Shown: positions 1-9,546, counted from the stretch's first letter. The stretch: DNA of 64,000 nucleotides from Klebsiella aerogenes KCTC 2190 (GCF_000215745.1 NC_015663.1:4808780-4872779), one strand, 5' to 3'. The notes: generated from the sequence alone by a model not told the origin. Translations and numbers: made by a program.

Positions 1-263
1 GCGCCATTGGCATTGATGGGGTCAACGCGACGGTGACCGATATGATTATCGCCCTGGCGCACCGGCTCAAAATCGTCACCATTGCCGAAGGCGTCGAAAC
101 TCAGGAACAGAAGATTTACATGCGTAGCCACGGCGTGGATTTACTACAGGGATATTATTATGCCCGCCCGTTGCCGGTGGAGGATTTTCCGCGCTGGCTG
201 GCGGAAGAGAAGCACCGTCTGGCGGCGACTGGGGGTAAAAAACAACCCGCCGGGCAAGTTTAG
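1..263 (+). CDS. pdeD: C-terminal end of an EAL-domain cyclic-di-GMP phosphodiesterase (PdeD/YoaD-like), partial
   Basis: Only the last 87 or so codons are present; the gene enters from the left edge in frame 3 and stops with TAG at 261-263. The visible protein has two EAL-domain landmarks: AEGVET (the conserved loop near the metal and ligand site) and a QGYYYARP segment near the C-terminus, the position of the usual QGY-x-x-(S/A)-(R/K)P motif. EAL domains hydrolyse c-di-GMP to pGpG. In E. coli the gene facing yoaE is pdeD (yoaD), a membrane-anchored CSS-EAL protein. The symbol therefore rests on synteny plus domain; the N-terminal sensor part lies outside the window. Confidence 0.8.
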   Translation, partial: AIGIDGVNATVTDMIIALAHRLKIVTIAEGVETQEQKIYMRSHGVDLLQGYYYARPLPVEDFPRWLAEEKHRLAATGGKKQPAGQV

Positions 264-274
264 CCCGGCGGGTT
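237..274 (-). terminator. Rho-independent terminator of yoaE
   Basis: A perfect 12-bp inverted repeat (244-255 with 263-274, 7-nt loop) overlaps the stop codon of the phosphodiesterase gene. Read on the minus strand the stem is followed by a run of T (complement of the A-run at 238-242), so it ends yoaE transcription. On the plus strand no T-run follows, so it is weak in that direction. Confidence 0.8.
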
Positions 275-279
275 CGGCA

Positions 280-1839
280 TTACTCTTCTTCGTCGTTATC
301 GTGGACGGTTTTAATGACCCGTACCAGATCGACGCGATAATCATTGGCTTCAACGATGGTGAACTGCAGCGGCGGCAGTTCGACAACATCGCCTATCCGC
401 GGGATATGACCGTTCGCGGAGATAACCAGCCCGGCAACGGTCGCGATATCATCGTCTTCGTTGACCAGGTCGTCCAGCCCCAGCGCCTGCTGCAGCGCGT
501 GGAGGTCGGTTGACCCTTTGATTAGCCAACCCTCGCCATCCAGCACAATTTCCGGCGTTTCGTCGGCGTCCGGGAACTCACCAGCGATGGCTTCCAGGAC
601 GTCCAGCGGCGTCACCAGACCCTGCACCACGCCAAATTCGTTGGTGACGATGACAAAACTGCCGCGCGCCCGGCGCAGCACGCCCAGCAGATTGATCGGA
701 TCCAGCGTTTCCGGCACCACAATCGCCGGGGAAGCGGATGCCATCGCGGCAACGTTCTCGCCCGCTTCCAGCGCCACCAGCATCTCTTTGGCGCGTACAA
801 TACCAATGATTTCATCAAGTTCGCCGCGGCAAACCGGGAACATGCTGTGCGGGGAAGAAAGCAGCTGGCGACGAATTTCGTCTTCGCTCTGCTCAGCATC
901 CACCCAGCTAATTTCGCCTCGCGGAGTCATGATACTGCGCAATGAGCGCTGCGCCAGGGTCAGCACGCCGTTAATCATATAGCGTTCTTCTTCAGCAAAC
1001 GCCCCTTCCGGCACCGGCACTGCCGCCGGGCTATCGCTATCGTGCGCCACGGTCGCCTGTTTGCGACCGCCCATCAAGCGCAGAATCGCATCAGCGGTAC
1101 GCGCGCGCAGCGGCAACGTCGACTGGTGGCGGATAAAGTTACGCCGCGCCACCTGGTTAAAGAATTCAATGGTAATCGAGAAGCCAATCGCCGCGTACAG
1201 GTAACCCTTCGGAATATGGAAGCCAAAGCCTTCTGCCACCAGACTCAGACCAATCATCAGCAGGAAGCTCAGACACAGCACGACAACCGTCGGATGTTGG
1301 TTCACGAAGCGGGTTAACGGCTTCGAGGCCAGCAGCATCAGGATCATCGCGATCACGACCGCAGCCATCATCACCGGCAAATGGTTTACCATGCCAACGG
1401 CGGTAATCACCGCATCAAGCGAGAAGACGGCATCCAGCACCACAATTTGTAACACGACGACCCAGAAGCTGGCATAGCCTTTGCCGTGACCGGCATCATG
1501 CTGGCGGTTTTCCAGTCGTTCATGAAGCTCTGTCGTCGCCTTGAATAGCAGGAAGATACCGCCGACCAGCATGATCAGATCGCGCCCGGAGAACGAAAAA
1601 TCGCCTATGCTTATCAAAGGCTTGGTCAACGTGACCATCCACGAGATAACCGAGAGCAGCCCCAGGCGCATAATCAGCGCCAGCGACAGGCCGATTATAC
1701 GTGCCTTATCACGCTGTTTTGGCGGCAGTTTATCGGCAAGGATGGCGATAAAGACCAGGTTATCGATACCCAGAACAATTTCGAGGACTACCAGCGTCAG
1801 CAGGCCAGCCCAGATGGTGGGATCCATTAAGAATTCCAT
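280..1839 (-). CDS. yoaE: YoaE, TerC-family membrane protein with CBS and CorC-type C-terminal domains
   Basis: A 519-residue inner-membrane protein. The N-terminal ~200 residues form the TerC/YoaE hydrophobic domain with acidic motifs inside predicted helices: LEIVLGIDN (about 19-27) and LDAVFSLDA (about 135-143). A basic linker follows, then two CBS modules (about 300-420) and a CorC/HlyC-type domain (about 430-510). The layout matches E. coli YoaE (UPF0053). TerC relatives are implicated in metal ion export or metal loading of exported proteins; the function of YoaE itself is not settled. It is divergent from manXYZ across a 445-bp gap and convergent with the phosphodiesterase gene. Confidence 0.92.
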   Translation of the reverse strand: MEFLMDPTIWAGLLTLVVLEIVLGIDNLVFIAILADKLPPKQRDKARIIGLSLALIMRLGLLSVISWMVTLTKPLISIGDFSFSGRDLIMLVGGIFLLFKATTELHERLENRQHDAGHGKGYASFWVVVLQIVVLDAVFSLDAVITAVGMVNHLPVMMAAVVIAMILMLLASKPLTRFVNQHPTVVVLCLSFLLMIGLSLVAEGFGFHIPKGYLYAAIGFSITIEFFNQVARRNFIRHQSTLPLRARTADAILRLMGGRKQATVAHDSDSPAAVPVPEGAFAEEERYMINGVLTLAQRSLRSIMTPRGEISWVDAEQSEDEIRRQLLSSPHSMFPVCRGELDEIIGIVRAKEMLVALEAGENVAAMASASPAIVVPETLDPINLLGVLRRARGSFVIVTNEFGVVQGLVTPLDVLEAIAGEFPDADETPEIVLDGEGWLIKGSTDLHALQQALGLDDLVNEDDDIATVAGLVISANGHIPRIGDVVELPPLQFTIVEANDYRVDLVRVIKTVHDNDEEE

Positions 1840-2144
1840 GAGCGGCTCCCGTTAACGACAGCGGTAGTCATCGCGATGTCATGCACCGGCGAAACAATGG
1901 TTGCTGGTAAAAAAGCGTGTGTGGTTGAGACGGCAGACGAGTGCCTGAGGGTGAAAAGACGTCGATGACGGTCCATACGGCGGGCTATGCCCTATACTCC
2001 TGAGTAATTAAACGGAAGCTAAACATAGCAAAATATAGCGCAGAATTGGCAAAAATTTACCTGTCTTTGCAATAGCTAAGGCTATTTTTTGCGCTGCGAA
2101 ATTATTGATTATTGAAGCGTAATTTACGGAGCTCCATCACATTA

Positions 2145-2170
2145 ATTATTTTTTCACTATCTAAAATAAT
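2145..2170 (+). promoter_or_regulatory. NagC/Mlc-type palindrome upstream of manX; rest of the 1840-2284 gap
   Basis: Perfect 8-bp arms (ATTATTTT at 2145-2152, AAAATAAT at 2163-2170) surround a 10-nt centre, about 115 bp before the manX start. Mlc and NagC, which control manXYZ in E. coli, bind palindromes of this A/T-flanked kind. A TCACA half-site at 2137-2141 could belong to a CRP site, but the other half is poor. The remainder of the 445-bp divergent yoaE/manX intergenic region is AT-rich and shows no ORF. The operator identity is inferred from context. Confidence 0.5.
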
Positions 2171-2284
2171 TCGCGGTAGTAATTAATTTAGATCTTACAC
2201 CCTTACTGAATCGATTTTTCCACAAGAGTGATTCAGGATGTATCAGACCAGATGATGCATTCACCATAATAACGGAGGTAGCAA

Positions 2285-3250
2285 GTGACGATTGCTATTG
2301 TAATAGGCACACATGGTTGGGCTGCAGAACAACTGCTGAAAACCGCAGAAATGCTGTTGGGCGAGCAGGAAAACGTTGGCTGGATCGATTTCGTTCCTGG
2401 CGAAAATGCCGAAACGCTGATCGAAAAGTACAATGCACAGCTGGCAAAACTGGATACCACAAAAGGCGTGCTGTTCCTCGTTGATACGTGGGGCGGTAGT
2501 CCATTTAACGCGGCAAGCCGCATTGTTGTTGATAAAGAAAACTATGAAGTGATCGCTGGCGTCAACGTCCCGATGCTGGTTGAAACCTTCATGGCTCGCG
2601 ATGACGATCCGTCGTTTGATGAGCTGGTGGCGCTGGCGGTGGAAACCGGTAGCGAAGGCGTGAAAGCGCTGAAAGCCAAACCGGTTGAAAAAGCGGCGCC
2701 GGTTCAGGCTGCCGCGCCGAAAGCGGCAACGCCCGCTAAACCGATGGGTCCAAATGATTACATGGTGATTGGCCTGGCGCGTATCGATGACCGTCTTATC
2801 CACGGCCAGGTTGCGACCCGCTGGACCAAAGAGACTAACGTCACCCGCATTATCGTGGTCAGCGATGAAGTTGCCGCCGACACGGTGCGCAAAACGCTGC
2901 TGACCCAGGTGGCTCCTCCGGGCGTGACCGCTCACGTTGTTGATGTCGCGAAGATGATTCGCGTCTACAACAACCCGAAATACGCCGGCGAGCGTGTCAT
3001 GCTGCTGTTCACTAACCCAACGGACGTTGAACGTATTGTTGAAGGCGGCGTGAAAATTACCAGCGTCAACATCGGCGGTATGGCTTTCCGCCAGGGTAAA
3101 ACGCAGGTCAATAACGCGATTTCGGTCGATGCGACAGATATCGAAGCATTCAAGAAGTTGAATGCCCGCGGTATTGAACTGGAAGCGCGTAAAGTTTCCA
3201 CCGACCAGAAACTGAAAATGATGGATTTGATCGCCAAGGTGGGTAATTAA
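2285..3250 (+). CDS. manX: ManX, PTS mannose-family EIIAB component
   Basis: 321 residues, nearly the length of E. coli ManX (323). The GTG start at 2285 follows a GGAGG-type ribosome site (2275-2279) and gives the usual MTIAIVIGTHGW opening. The EIIA domain (about 1-133) carries the phosphorylated His10. An Ala/Pro/Lys-rich hinge (about 133-155) joins it to the EIIB domain, whose phosphorylated His173 lies in RLIHGQ. Cytoplasmic; it passes phosphate from HPr to mannose, glucose, glucosamine and related hexoses entering through ManYZ. It is the first gene of manXYZ; in E. coli the mRNA is also repressed by the sRNA SgrS. Confidence 0.97.
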   Translation: MTIAIVIGTHGWAAEQLLKTAEMLLGEQENVGWIDFVPGENAETLIEKYNAQLAKLDTTKGVLFLVDTWGGSPFNAASRIVVDKENYEVIAGVNVPMLVETFMARDDDPSFDELVALAVETGSEGVKALKAKPVEKAAPVQAAAPKAATPAKPMGPNDYMVIGLARIDDRLIHGQVATRWTKETNVTRIIVVSDEVAADTVRKTLLTQVAPPGVTAHVVDVAKMIRVYNNPKYAGERVMLLFTNPTDVERIVEGGVKITSVNIGGMAFRQGKTQVNNAISVDATDIEAFKKLNARGIELEARKVSTDQKLKMMDLIAKVGN

Positions 3251-3305
3251 CCCGGCGCTCGCGAGCCAACCTTCACTTTAAGACTTAATCAACAGGAGAA
3301 GTACA

Positions 3306-4106
3306 ATGGAGATTACCCTTCTTCAGATTGTGCTGGTGTTCATCGTCGCGTGTATTGCGGGTATGGAGTCGGTACTTGATGAATTTCAGTTCCACCGTCC
3401 TCTGGTCGCCTGTACGTTAATTGGCGCCGTTCTCGGTGACATGAAAACCGGTATCATCATCGGCGGTACGCTGGAAATGATCGCTCTGGGCTGGATGAAC
3501 ATCGGTGCGGCAGTTGCGCCTGATGCCGCGCTGGCATCCATTATTTCTACCGTACTGGTTATCGCCGGTCACCAAAGCATTGGCGCCGGTATCGCTCTGG
3601 CTATCCCGCTGGCGGCGGCAGGCCAGGTTCTGACCATTATCGTTCGTACCATCACCGTTGCCTTCCAGCACGCGGCGGATAAAGCCGCTGAAAACGGTAA
3701 CCTGACGGCCATCTCCTGGCTGCACGTTTCCTCGCTGTTCCTGCAGGCAATGCGTATCGCCATCCCGGCGGTTATCGTAGCCATCTCTGTCGGTACCAGC
3801 GAAGTTCAGGGTCTACTGAATGCCATTCCGGAAGTCGTGACTGGCGGTCTGAATATCGCGGGCGGCATGATCGTCGTCGTCGGTTACGCGATGGTCATCA
3901 ACATGATGCGCGCGGGCTACCTGATGCCGTTCTTCTATCTCGGTTTCGTCACCGCGGCCTTCACCAATTTCAACCTGGTTGCGCTGGGTGTGATTGGTGC
4001 CGTTATGGCCATTCTCTACATTCAGCTGAGCCCGAAATATAACCGCGTAGCGGGTGCCCCGGCTCAGGCGGCTGGTAACAACGATCTCGATAACGAACTG
4101 GACTAA
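3306..4106 (+). CDS. manY: ManY, PTS mannose-family EIIC permease subunit
   Basis: A 266-residue polytopic membrane protein, the same size as E. coli ManY, starting at ATG after AGGAG (3294-3298). It forms the sugar channel with ManZ and receives phosphate on the substrate from ManX. Hydrophobic segments run over the whole length, and the short hydrophilic C-terminal tail is rich in Ala, Asn and Asp. It lies 55 bp after manX and 12 bp before the manZ ATG, consistent with one operon. The EIIC/EIID pair also serves as a receptor for phage lambda DNA entry and some bacteriocins in relatives. Confidence 0.97.
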   Translation: MEITLLQIVLVFIVACIAGMESVLDEFQFHRPLVACTLIGAVLGDMKTGIIIGGTLEMIALGWMNIGAAVAPDAALASIISTVLVIAGHQSIGAGIALAIPLAAAGQVLTIIVRTITVAFQHAADKAAENGNLTAISWLHVSSLFLQAMRIAIPAVIVAISVGTSEVQGLLNAIPEVVTGGLNIAGGMIVVVGYAMVINMMRAGYLMPFFYLGFVTAAFTNFNLVALGVIGAVMAILYIQLSPKYNRVAGAPAQAAGNNDLDNELD

Positions 4107-4118
4107 CAGGTGAGCGAA

Positions 4119-4970
4119 ATGGTTGATATGACTAAAAATACCACCGAGAAAAAACTCACTCAGAGTGATATTCGTGGCGTGTTCATTCGTTCTAACCTGT
4201 TCCAGGGTTCATGGAACTTCGAACGTATGCAGGCGCTGGGCTTCTGCTTCTCTATGGTTCCGGCAATCCGTCGCCTGTACCCGGAGAACAACGATGCGCG
4301 TAAGCAGGCTATTAAGCGTCACCTTGAGTTCTTCAACACCCATCCGTACGTCGCGGCGCCGGTACTCGGCGTAACGCTGGCGATGGAAGAGCAGCGTGCT
4401 AACGGCGCGGAAATCGACGATGGCGCAATCAACGGTATCAAAGTCGGTTTGATGGGGCCGCTGGCAGGCGTCGGCGACCCGATCTTCTGGGGTACCGTGC
4501 GTCCGGTATTCGCCGCGCTCGGCGCCGGTATCGCGATGAGCGGTAGCCTGCTTGGTCCGCTACTGTTCTTCATCCTGTTCAATGCCGTGCGTCTGCTGAC
4601 CCGCTACTACGGCGTAGCATACGGCTATCGTAAAGGCGTGGACATCGTTAAGGATATGGGCGGCGGCTTCCTGCAGAAACTGACCGAGGGGGCGTCAATC
4701 CTCGGCCTGTTTGTCATGGGGGCCCTGGTTAACAAATGGACGCACGTTAATATCCCGCTGGTGGTTTCCACGATCACCGGTCAGGATGGTCAGACTCGCG
4801 TGACCACCGTGCAGACCATCCTTGACCAGCTGATGCCGGGACTGGTACCGCTGCTGCTGACCTTCGCCTGTATGTGGCTGCTGCGTAAGAAAGTCAACCC
4901 GCTGTGGATCATCGTTGGCTTCTTCGTCATCGGTATCGCCGGCTACGCGGTCGGCCTGCTGGGTCAATAA
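4119..4970 (+). CDS. manZ: ManZ, PTS mannose-family EIID permease subunit
   Basis: 283 residues from ATG 4119. An in-frame GTG at 4110 would add three residues, but the AGGTGAG ribosome site (4108-4114) spans it and is well spaced for the ATG, which also gives the E. coli length. The N-terminal half is hydrophilic and carries the EIID signature (residues about 20-60, with SNLFQGSWNFERMQ). Hydrophobic helices follow at about 130-190 and at the C-terminus. It forms the inner-membrane translocation complex with ManY. It is the last gene of manXYZ and is followed 15 bp later by a strong terminator. Confidence 0.96.
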   Translation: MVDMTKNTTEKKLTQSDIRGVFIRSNLFQGSWNFERMQALGFCFSMVPAIRRLYPENNDARKQAIKRHLEFFNTHPYVAAPVLGVTLAMEEQRANGAEIDDGAINGIKVGLMGPLAGVGDPIFWGTVRPVFAALGAGIAMSGSLLGPLLFFILFNAVRLLTRYYGVAYGYRKGVDIVKDMGGGFLQKLTEGASILGLFVMGALVNKWTHVNIPLVVSTITGQDGQTRVTTVQTILDQLMPGLVPLLLTFACMWLLRKKVNPLWIIVGFFVIGIAGYAVGLLGQ

Positions 4971-4984
4971 TCATCACGTTGTAG

Positions 4985-5016
4985 GCCGGGGACGGCTTTG
5001 TCCCCGGCTTTTTTTT
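4985..5016 (+). terminator. Rho-independent terminator of manXYZ
   Basis: An 8-bp GC-rich stem (4985-4992 with 5001-5008), an 8-nt loop and an uninterrupted T8 run (5009-5016), directly after manZ. Confidence 0.92.
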
Positions 5017-5065
5017 AGCGTTAAAACGTGTACCTGTATGCAGGTCCACGCTGGCTGGAGGATCA

Positions 5066-5524
5066 ATGGCAATCACGGAGCTGGTGCTCATTCTGTTTAT
5101 CGTCGCCCTGGTGGCTTTCGCTATCTACGACCAATTTATCATGCCGCGCCGCAATGGCCCCACCCTGCTGTCAATCCCCCTGCTGCGTCGTGGACGCGTC
5201 GACGGGATGATTTTCGTCGGCCTGACGGCGATTCTCATTTACAACAATATTGCCAGCCATGGCGAAATAATCACCACGTGGTTATTATCTGCGCTGGCAT
5301 TAATGGGGTTATATCTGTTCTGGATCCGTACGCCGCGAATTCTGTTTAAAAAGAGCGGTTTTTTCTTTGCCAACGTGTGGATTGAATATCCGCGGATTAA
5401 AGCGATGAATTTGTCAGAAGATGGCGTACTGGTGATGCAATTAGAGCAGCGGCGCCTGCTTATTCGCGTACGAAATATCGACGATCTGGAAAAAATATAC
5501 AAACTACTCGTTACCAGTCAATAA
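5066..5524 (+). CDS. yobD: YobD, UPF0266 inner-membrane protein
   Basis: 152 residues beginning at ATG 5066 behind a GGAGG site (5057-5061). There are three hydrophobic segments (about 5-22, 48-64 and 70-88) and then a cytoplasmic C-terminal half ending in an [11 protein letters not shown] helix. Length and sequence fit E. coli YobD (DUF986). No biochemical function is established. It sits between the manXYZ terminator and the mntP control region and appears to be its own transcription unit. Confidence 0.9.
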   Translation: MAITELVLILFIVALVAFAIYDQFIMPRRNGPTLLSIPLLRRGRVDGMIFVGLTAILIYNNIASHGEIITTWLLSALALMGLYLFWIRTPRILFKKSGFFFANVWIEYPRIKAMNLSEDGVLVMQLEQRRLLIRVRNIDDLEKIYKLLVTSQ

Positions 5525-5531
5525 GTTACAG

Positions 5532-5549
5532 ATATAGCCTGCGCTATAT
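5532..5549 (+). promoter_or_regulatory. MntR-like operator 1 upstream of mntP
   Basis: Perfect palindrome ATATAGC-N4-GCTATAT, 8 bp after the yobD stop. It resembles the E. coli MntR box (ATAGC-N4-GCTAT core). MntR with Mn(II) activates the exporter gene mntP in E. coli. A second copy follows at 5575-5592, 43 bp further on (four helical turns), so the two lie on the same DNA face. Confidence 0.7.
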
Positions 5550-5574
5550 TCCCGCCTTTCATTACTGTGGGAAT

Positions 5575-5592
5575 ATATAGCCATGGCTATAT
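5575..5592 (+). promoter_or_regulatory. MntR-like operator 2 upstream of mntP
   Basis: A second perfect ATATAGC-N4-GCTATAT palindrome with centre CATG, nearer to the riboswitch. The identical 7-bp arms in both copies argue against chance. Confidence 0.7.
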
Positions 5593-5647
5593 TTACCCGC
5601 CTCACCTCGTTATATTATTTAACCAATCCTTCACTTAAGATTTTAAA

Positions 5648-5662
5648 TGAAAATCGTTATCA
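5648..5662 (+). promoter_or_regulatory. Fur box upstream of mntP
   Basis: TGAAAAT-C-GTTATCA matches the 7-1-7 Fur consensus TGATAAT-C-ATTATCA at 13 of 15 positions. It lies between the MntR-like sites and the riboswitch. Fur control of mntP is known in E. coli, linking iron and manganese status. Confidence 0.65.
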
Positions 5663-5727
5663 TTTATTGTGGCTAATATTATTTTTCTGTGATTGTTTTA
5701 CCTTCTCAAAATATGTTAAGGTTGCGC

Positions 5728-5885
5728 CCGTCGTTGGGGAGTAGCCGATTTTCCGCAGGTGGAAAATGTACGTGTCAACATACTCGTTGCAAAACGTGGC
5801 ACGTACGGGTTGAGCGGTCGTTCAATCAGGCGAGACCATAGATACATCACTGCTGTACGTTATGCTCAGGCTCCGCGTATGTTTA
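5728..5885 (+). promoter_or_regulatory. yybP-ykoY manganese riboswitch in the mntP leader
   Basis: The mntP leader contains the hallmark GGGGAGTAGC (5736-5745) of the yybP-ykoY family. Helical segments follow, and a second conserved-looking stretch lies around 5828-5840 (GGCGAGACC). The E. coli mntP leader holds the same riboswitch class, which binds Mn(II) and raises MntP production. The 5-prime and 3-prime limits are approximate. The riboswitch ends about 50 nt before the mntP start, leaving room for an expression platform that masks the ribosome site. Confidence 0.8.
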
Positions 5886-5934
5886 CTGGGGGCAGCGATG
5901 TGTCATATGGATATTCCCCGGTCAGGACACGCTC

Positions 5935-6501
5935 ATGAATATTTCTGCCACTATCCTTCTTGCCTTTGGTATGTCGATGGACGCGTTCGCCGCTTCTATC
6001 GGTAAAGGCGCCACCCTGCATAAACCTAAATTCTCCGAAGCGCTGCGCACCGGTCTTATTTTCGGCGCGATCGAAACCCTGACGCCGCTGGTCGGCTGGG
6101 GGCTGGGCATGTTGGCCAGCCAGTTTGTACTGGAATGGAACCACTGGATCGCTTTCGTGCTGCTGGTGTTTCTCGGCGGGCGTATGGTGATTGAAGGTTT
6201 TCGCGGCGGCGATGACGATGAATGTGAAGCGCCGCGTCGCCACGGCTTCTGGTTGCTGGTGACTACCGCATTCGCTACCAGTCTTGACGCGATGGCCGTT
6301 GGCGTGGGGCTTGCTTTCCTGCAGGTCAATATTATCGCCACCGCGCTGGCTATCGGCTGCGCCACCTTTACCATGTCAACGCTGGGAATTATGGTTGGCC
6401 GCTTTATCGGCCCGCTGCTCGGCAAACGGGCCGAAATTCTCGGCGGTATCGTGCTAATCGGTATCGGCGCGCAGATTCTGTGGGGCCATTTCGCGCCGTA
6501 G
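5935..6501 (+). CDS. mntP: MntP, manganese efflux pump
   Basis: 188 residues, as in E. coli MntP (YebN), starting at ATG 5935. Six hydrophobic segments form two DUF204 repeats. Each repeat has a conserved acidic residue in a SxDA motif: [13 protein letters not shown] (Asp16) and [10 protein letters not shown] (about residue 118). MntP exports Mn(II) across the inner membrane. The upstream stack of two MntR-like palindromes, a Fur box and a Mn riboswitch fits transcriptional plus RNA-level control by the substrate metal. It is convergent with rlmA, only 3 bp away. Confidence 0.96.
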   Translation: MNISATILLAFGMSMDAFAASIGKGATLHKPKFSEALRTGLIFGAIETLTPLVGWGLGMLASQFVLEWNHWIAFVLLVFLGGRMVIEGFRGGDDDECEAPRRHGFWLLVTTAFATSLDAMAVGVGLAFLQVNIIATALAIGCATFTMSTLGIMVGRFIGPLLGKRAEILGGIVLIGIGAQILWGHFAP

Positions 6502-6504
6502 CCC

Positions 6505-7299
6505 TTACGCCTCGCGCTGCCAGCAGTGAATCATGAAATCGGTCTGGCAGCCAAAGGTCTCCTGCTGGCGCAGTAATTCTCGTACCTCCGGTTTCGCTCG
6601 CCAGGCAAACGGCGTCATCTGCAGTAACGCTTCCGCCTGCGTGCCGCTCAACTGCATCGGATAGGCTAACTGCTGCTCATGACGCAGCGTAAAGCCCGGC
6701 ATCGCTTCCCGGTTCAGTTCATGCAAACGAACTTCATCGTAGATCAGCCCTTTCAGCTCCATCAGATGGCGCGGTCCCGGCGTAGCGGTAATCACCCAAC
6801 CGCCGCCTTTCACTACACGCGCTAATTCGTCCGCGTTACAGGGCGCATAAATACGCACTACCGCATCCAGAGACCGATCGGCAAAAGGCAACCGTTGGCT
6901 GGAAGCAACGCAGAATTCGACCTGCGGGTAACGTTTAGCGGCGGCGCGGATCGCCGATTTTGAGACATCGAGGCCGAAACTGCGTGCGGCAATGGCGGCG
7001 AAAGCATGCGTGTAGTATCCCTCTCCGCAGCCAATATCCAGCAACTCGCCCGGCGCGAAAGCCCGCAGATAGCTGCAAATCGCCTCACGCAACGGCTGAT
7101 AATATCCGCCATCGAGGAAGGCGCGGCGCGCCTGCATCATCTCAGCGCTATCGCCCGGGTCGCGCGAACGTTTGAACTGCACCGGCAGTAAATTGACATA
7201 CCCTTCCTTTGCCAGATCGAACTGGTGCCGCTGCGGGCAAATATAGCTATTTTCGCTGCGGCTAAGCGGCGCGTGGCATAGTGGACAGGTATAAGACAT
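6505..7299 (-). CDS. rlmA: RlmA(I), 23S rRNA (guanine-745-N1) methyltransferase
   Basis: 264 residues. An N-terminal zinc-binding module is formed by Cys5, Cys8, Cys21 and His25, followed by a class I SAM-dependent methyltransferase fold with [11 protein letters not shown] (about residues 90-100) as motif I. It methylates N1 of G745 in helix 35 of 23S rRNA. Length and order of motifs fit E. coli RlmA (YebH/RrmA). It is convergent with mntP and lies about 60 bp downstream of the FtsI-like gene on the same strand; the two may be cotranscribed. Confidence 0.95.
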   Translation of the reverse strand: MSYTCPLCHAPLSRSENSYICPQRHQFDLAKEGYVNLLPVQFKRSRDPGDSAEMMQARRAFLDGGYYQPLREAICSYLRAFAPGELLDIGCGEGYYTHAFAAIAARSFGLDVSKSAIRAAAKRYPQVEFCVASSQRLPFADRSLDAVVRIYAPCNADELARVVKGGGWVITATPGPRHLMELKGLIYDEVRLHELNREAMPGFTLRHEQQLAYPMQLSGTQAEALLQMTPFAWRAKPEVRELLRQQETFGCQTDFMIHCWQREA

Positions 7300-7360
7300 G
7301 ATAACTCCGGTGGCGCTGAAAGGGCGAAAGTGTAGCGCTATTCGCCCTCGCAGACCACTG

Positions 7361-9130
7361 TTACAGCGCGGGAACCGAACCCTCGCGGTTATGCATGACG
7401 ATAAGATTCTCAGAGCCCTGCGGCATACCGTCGGGCATTACGTTTTCCAGACGCAACACATCGCCCATGATCTGGCTGAACACCGGCGCGGATACCGCCC
7501 CGCCATAGTATTTACCGTTGCTGGGGTCGTTTATCACCACCACCAGCGCAAACTTCGGCTGACTGGCCGGCGCCACGCCGGCGGTGTAGGCGACGTATTT
7601 ATCGATGTATTTCCCGTCGGGGCCAATTTTCTTCGCTGTGCCGGTTTTCACCGCGATACGATAATCGCGTACCGCCGCTTTCGTCCCGCCCCCACCCGGC
7701 AGCGCCACGCTCTCCATCATATGTTCCACTTCATGCACGATCTCCTGCGGCATAACTCGCGTACCGATAACCGGCGGATCGATACGGGTTATCGACAGTG
7801 GGCGTTCAATGCCGTAGCCGCCGATCGTCGCATAGACATGCGCCAGCTGCAGCGGGGTTACCATCAGTCCATAGCCAAAGGCGAAGGTGGCGCGATCCAG
7901 CTCACCCCAATAACGGCGATGCGGCATTAACCCGGAGCTTTCGCCGGTCAAGCCAAGCCCGGTCGGGTCGCCAAAGCCAAAGGCCTTATAAGTGTCGATC
8001 AAGTGTTGCACCGGCATTGCCAGTGAGAGGTGCGAAACCCCGGTATCGCTCGATTTTTGCAAAATACCGGTGAGCGTCAACTCAGGATAATAACCCACAT
8101 CGCGAATGCGATGACCATCAAGGGTAAAGGGATGGGTATCAACCACGCTATCCGGCTGCACAATCCCCTGCTGCAGCGCGGTCATAATCACCAGCGGTTT
8201 GACCGTTGAACCCGGCTCAAAGGTATCGCTGATAGCGCGATTTCGAAAATCATCGAGCTGGGCGCTGTCGCGGTTATTAGGGTTGAAGTCCGGGTAACTG
8301 GCCATCGACAGGATTTCGCCGGTATCAATCTTGATTAATACCGCCGCGCCGGATTCCGCCTTATTCCACCGTACGGCATTATCCAACGCATCTTCCGTCA
8401 CCGTCTGCAGGCGCTCGTCAATACTGAGCTGCAGGTTATGCGCCGGCACAGCGGCCTGCTCGGTAATATTCTCAATCACGTGGCCATGGCGGTCCTTACG
8501 CACCAGCCGACGCCCCGGCGTTCCCATGAGCTGTTTGTTAAAGCTTTTTTCAACCCCCTCGATCCCCTGATTATCCACGTTGGTAAAACCCAGCAGGTTC
8601 GCCGCGACGTGCCCGGCGGGATAGAAGCGGCGTGATTCATCGCGCAGATAAACGCCCGGCAGGTGTAATTTATCGATCCACTCCGCCTGTTCCGGATTAA
8701 CCTGACGCGCGAGATAGAGGAATCGGGCATGCGGATGTGACTGCACCCGATGAGAGAGGTCAATAAGATCAATATGCAACGCTTCCGCCATTGCCTGCCA
8801 GCGCGGGCCATAGCCGACGCCGCCCTTTTCCAGCATGGTCTGCGGATCTATCCAGATAGCGCTTACAGGCACGCTCACCGCCAGCGGGCGTCCTTCACGA
8901 TCGCTAATGGTTCCGCGCATCACGTCGATGGGTTCTTCACGCAGTGAACGCATATCCTCTTGTTTAACCAGATTATCCGGAGAGACGATTTGCAGCCAAC
9001 CTACCCTCGCCAGCAGAAATCCAAGACATCCCAAAATCGCCACACACAGCAACCCAAAACGGATAGGGAGAAAATTTGTGGCGGACTTACTTTTATTCTT
9101 TTGCACCGTAGCTCCAGCATTATTTTGCAA
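7361..9130 (-). CDS. PBP3/FtsI paralogue, class B penicillin-binding protein (PBP3SAL-like)
   Basis: 589 residues, about the size of FtsI (588 in E. coli). It has a short cytoplasmic N-terminus, one transmembrane helix (about 21-42), a dimerization/pedestal domain (about 60-220) and a transpeptidase domain (about 250-570). Catalytic motifs are STVK (Ser308, Lys311), SSD (360-362) and KTG (495-497). The true ftsI lies in the dcw cluster, so this is a second copy. Salmonella has such a paralogue, PBP3SAL, next to rlmA (rrmA) and reported to act in septation at acidic pH. FtsI has SSN in the second motif as I recall it; Asp362 here is a notable change. Expected reaction: cross-linking of septal peptidoglycan in the periplasm. 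Confidence 0.88.
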   Translation of the reverse strand: MQNNAGATVQKNKSKSATNFLPIRFGLLCVAILGCLGFLLARVGWLQIVSPDNLVKQEDMRSLREEPIDVMRGTISDREGRPLAVSVPVSAIWIDPQTMLEKGGVGYGPRWQAMAEALHIDLIDLSHRVQSHPHARFLYLARQVNPEQAEWIDKLHLPGVYLRDESRRFYPAGHVAANLLGFTNVDNQGIEGVEKSFNKQLMGTPGRRLVRKDRHGHVIENITEQAAVPAHNLQLSIDERLQTVTEDALDNAVRWNKAESGAAVLIKIDTGEILSMASYPDFNPNNRDSAQLDDFRNRAISDTFEPGSTVKPLVIMTALQQGIVQPDSVVDTHPFTLDGHRIRDVGYYPELTLTGILQKSSDTGVSHLSLAMPVQHLIDTYKAFGFGDPTGLGLTGESSGLMPHRRYWGELDRATFAFGYGLMVTPLQLAHVYATIGGYGIERPLSITRIDPPVIGTRVMPQEIVHEVEHMMESVALPGGGGTKAAVRDYRIAVKTGTAKKIGPDGKYIDKYVAYTAGVAPASQPKFALVVVINDPSNGKYYGGAVSAPVFSQIMGDVLRLENVMPDGMPQGSENLIVMHNREGSVPAL

Positions 9131-9246
9131 CCACCTGATTTAACAGAAAATTGGTAAAACAGACTGCTAAACAGTGCTAATAAGGGTGATGTTTTGCAAC
9201 AAAGCGCGTCGGAGGGGAAATATTGGAAATACTTTGCAACAGATGC

Positions 9247-9274
9247 TAAAAAGCCCCGCTATAGCGAGGCTTTC
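9247..9274 (-). terminator. Rho-independent terminator of yobF-cspC
   Basis: On the minus strand a 9-bp stem with a TATA-like loop (centred near 9261) contains one G-T mismatch and is followed by a T-run. It lies just after the cspC stop. Confidence 0.85.
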
Positions 9275-9296
9275 TTACAAGATGAGTGGTCTTGAA

Positions 9297-9506
9297 TCAG
9301 ATAGCAGTTACGTTAACTGCAGCCGGACCTTTCTGGCCGTCCTGAATTTCGAACTCAACGTTCTGGCCTTCAGCCAGAGTTTTGAAGCCGTTACCCTGGA
9401 TTGCAGAGAAGTGTACGAACACGTCTTTGCTGCCATCAGCCGGAGTAATGAAGCCAAAACCTTTAGACTCGTTGAACCACTTAACTTGACCTTTAATCTT
9501 TGCCAT
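9297..9506 (-). CDS. cspC: CspC, cold-shock-family RNA-binding protein
   Basis: 69 residues when started at ATG 9506, identical in length to E. coli CspC. An upstream TTG would add two residues, but AAGGA (9516-9520) is spaced for the ATG. The cold-shock fold is evident: RNP1-like KGFGFIT (residues 15-21) and RNP2-like VFVHF (29-33). CspC is constitutive at 37 C in E. coli, melts RNA structure and stabilises transcripts such as rpoS. It is cotranscribed with yobF. Confidence 0.97.
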
Positions 9507-9546
9507 TTGCAAAATTCCTTAAACTGTTTTCTTCACCCGCAGGTGC

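Noticed and set aside
2126..2141. CRP site upstream of manX
   Set aside because: Only the TCACA half is good; the other half matches at two of five positions.
2261..2935. A 224-codon minus-strand ORF antisense to manX
   Set aside because: Shadow frame; Arg/His-rich translation and no start signal.
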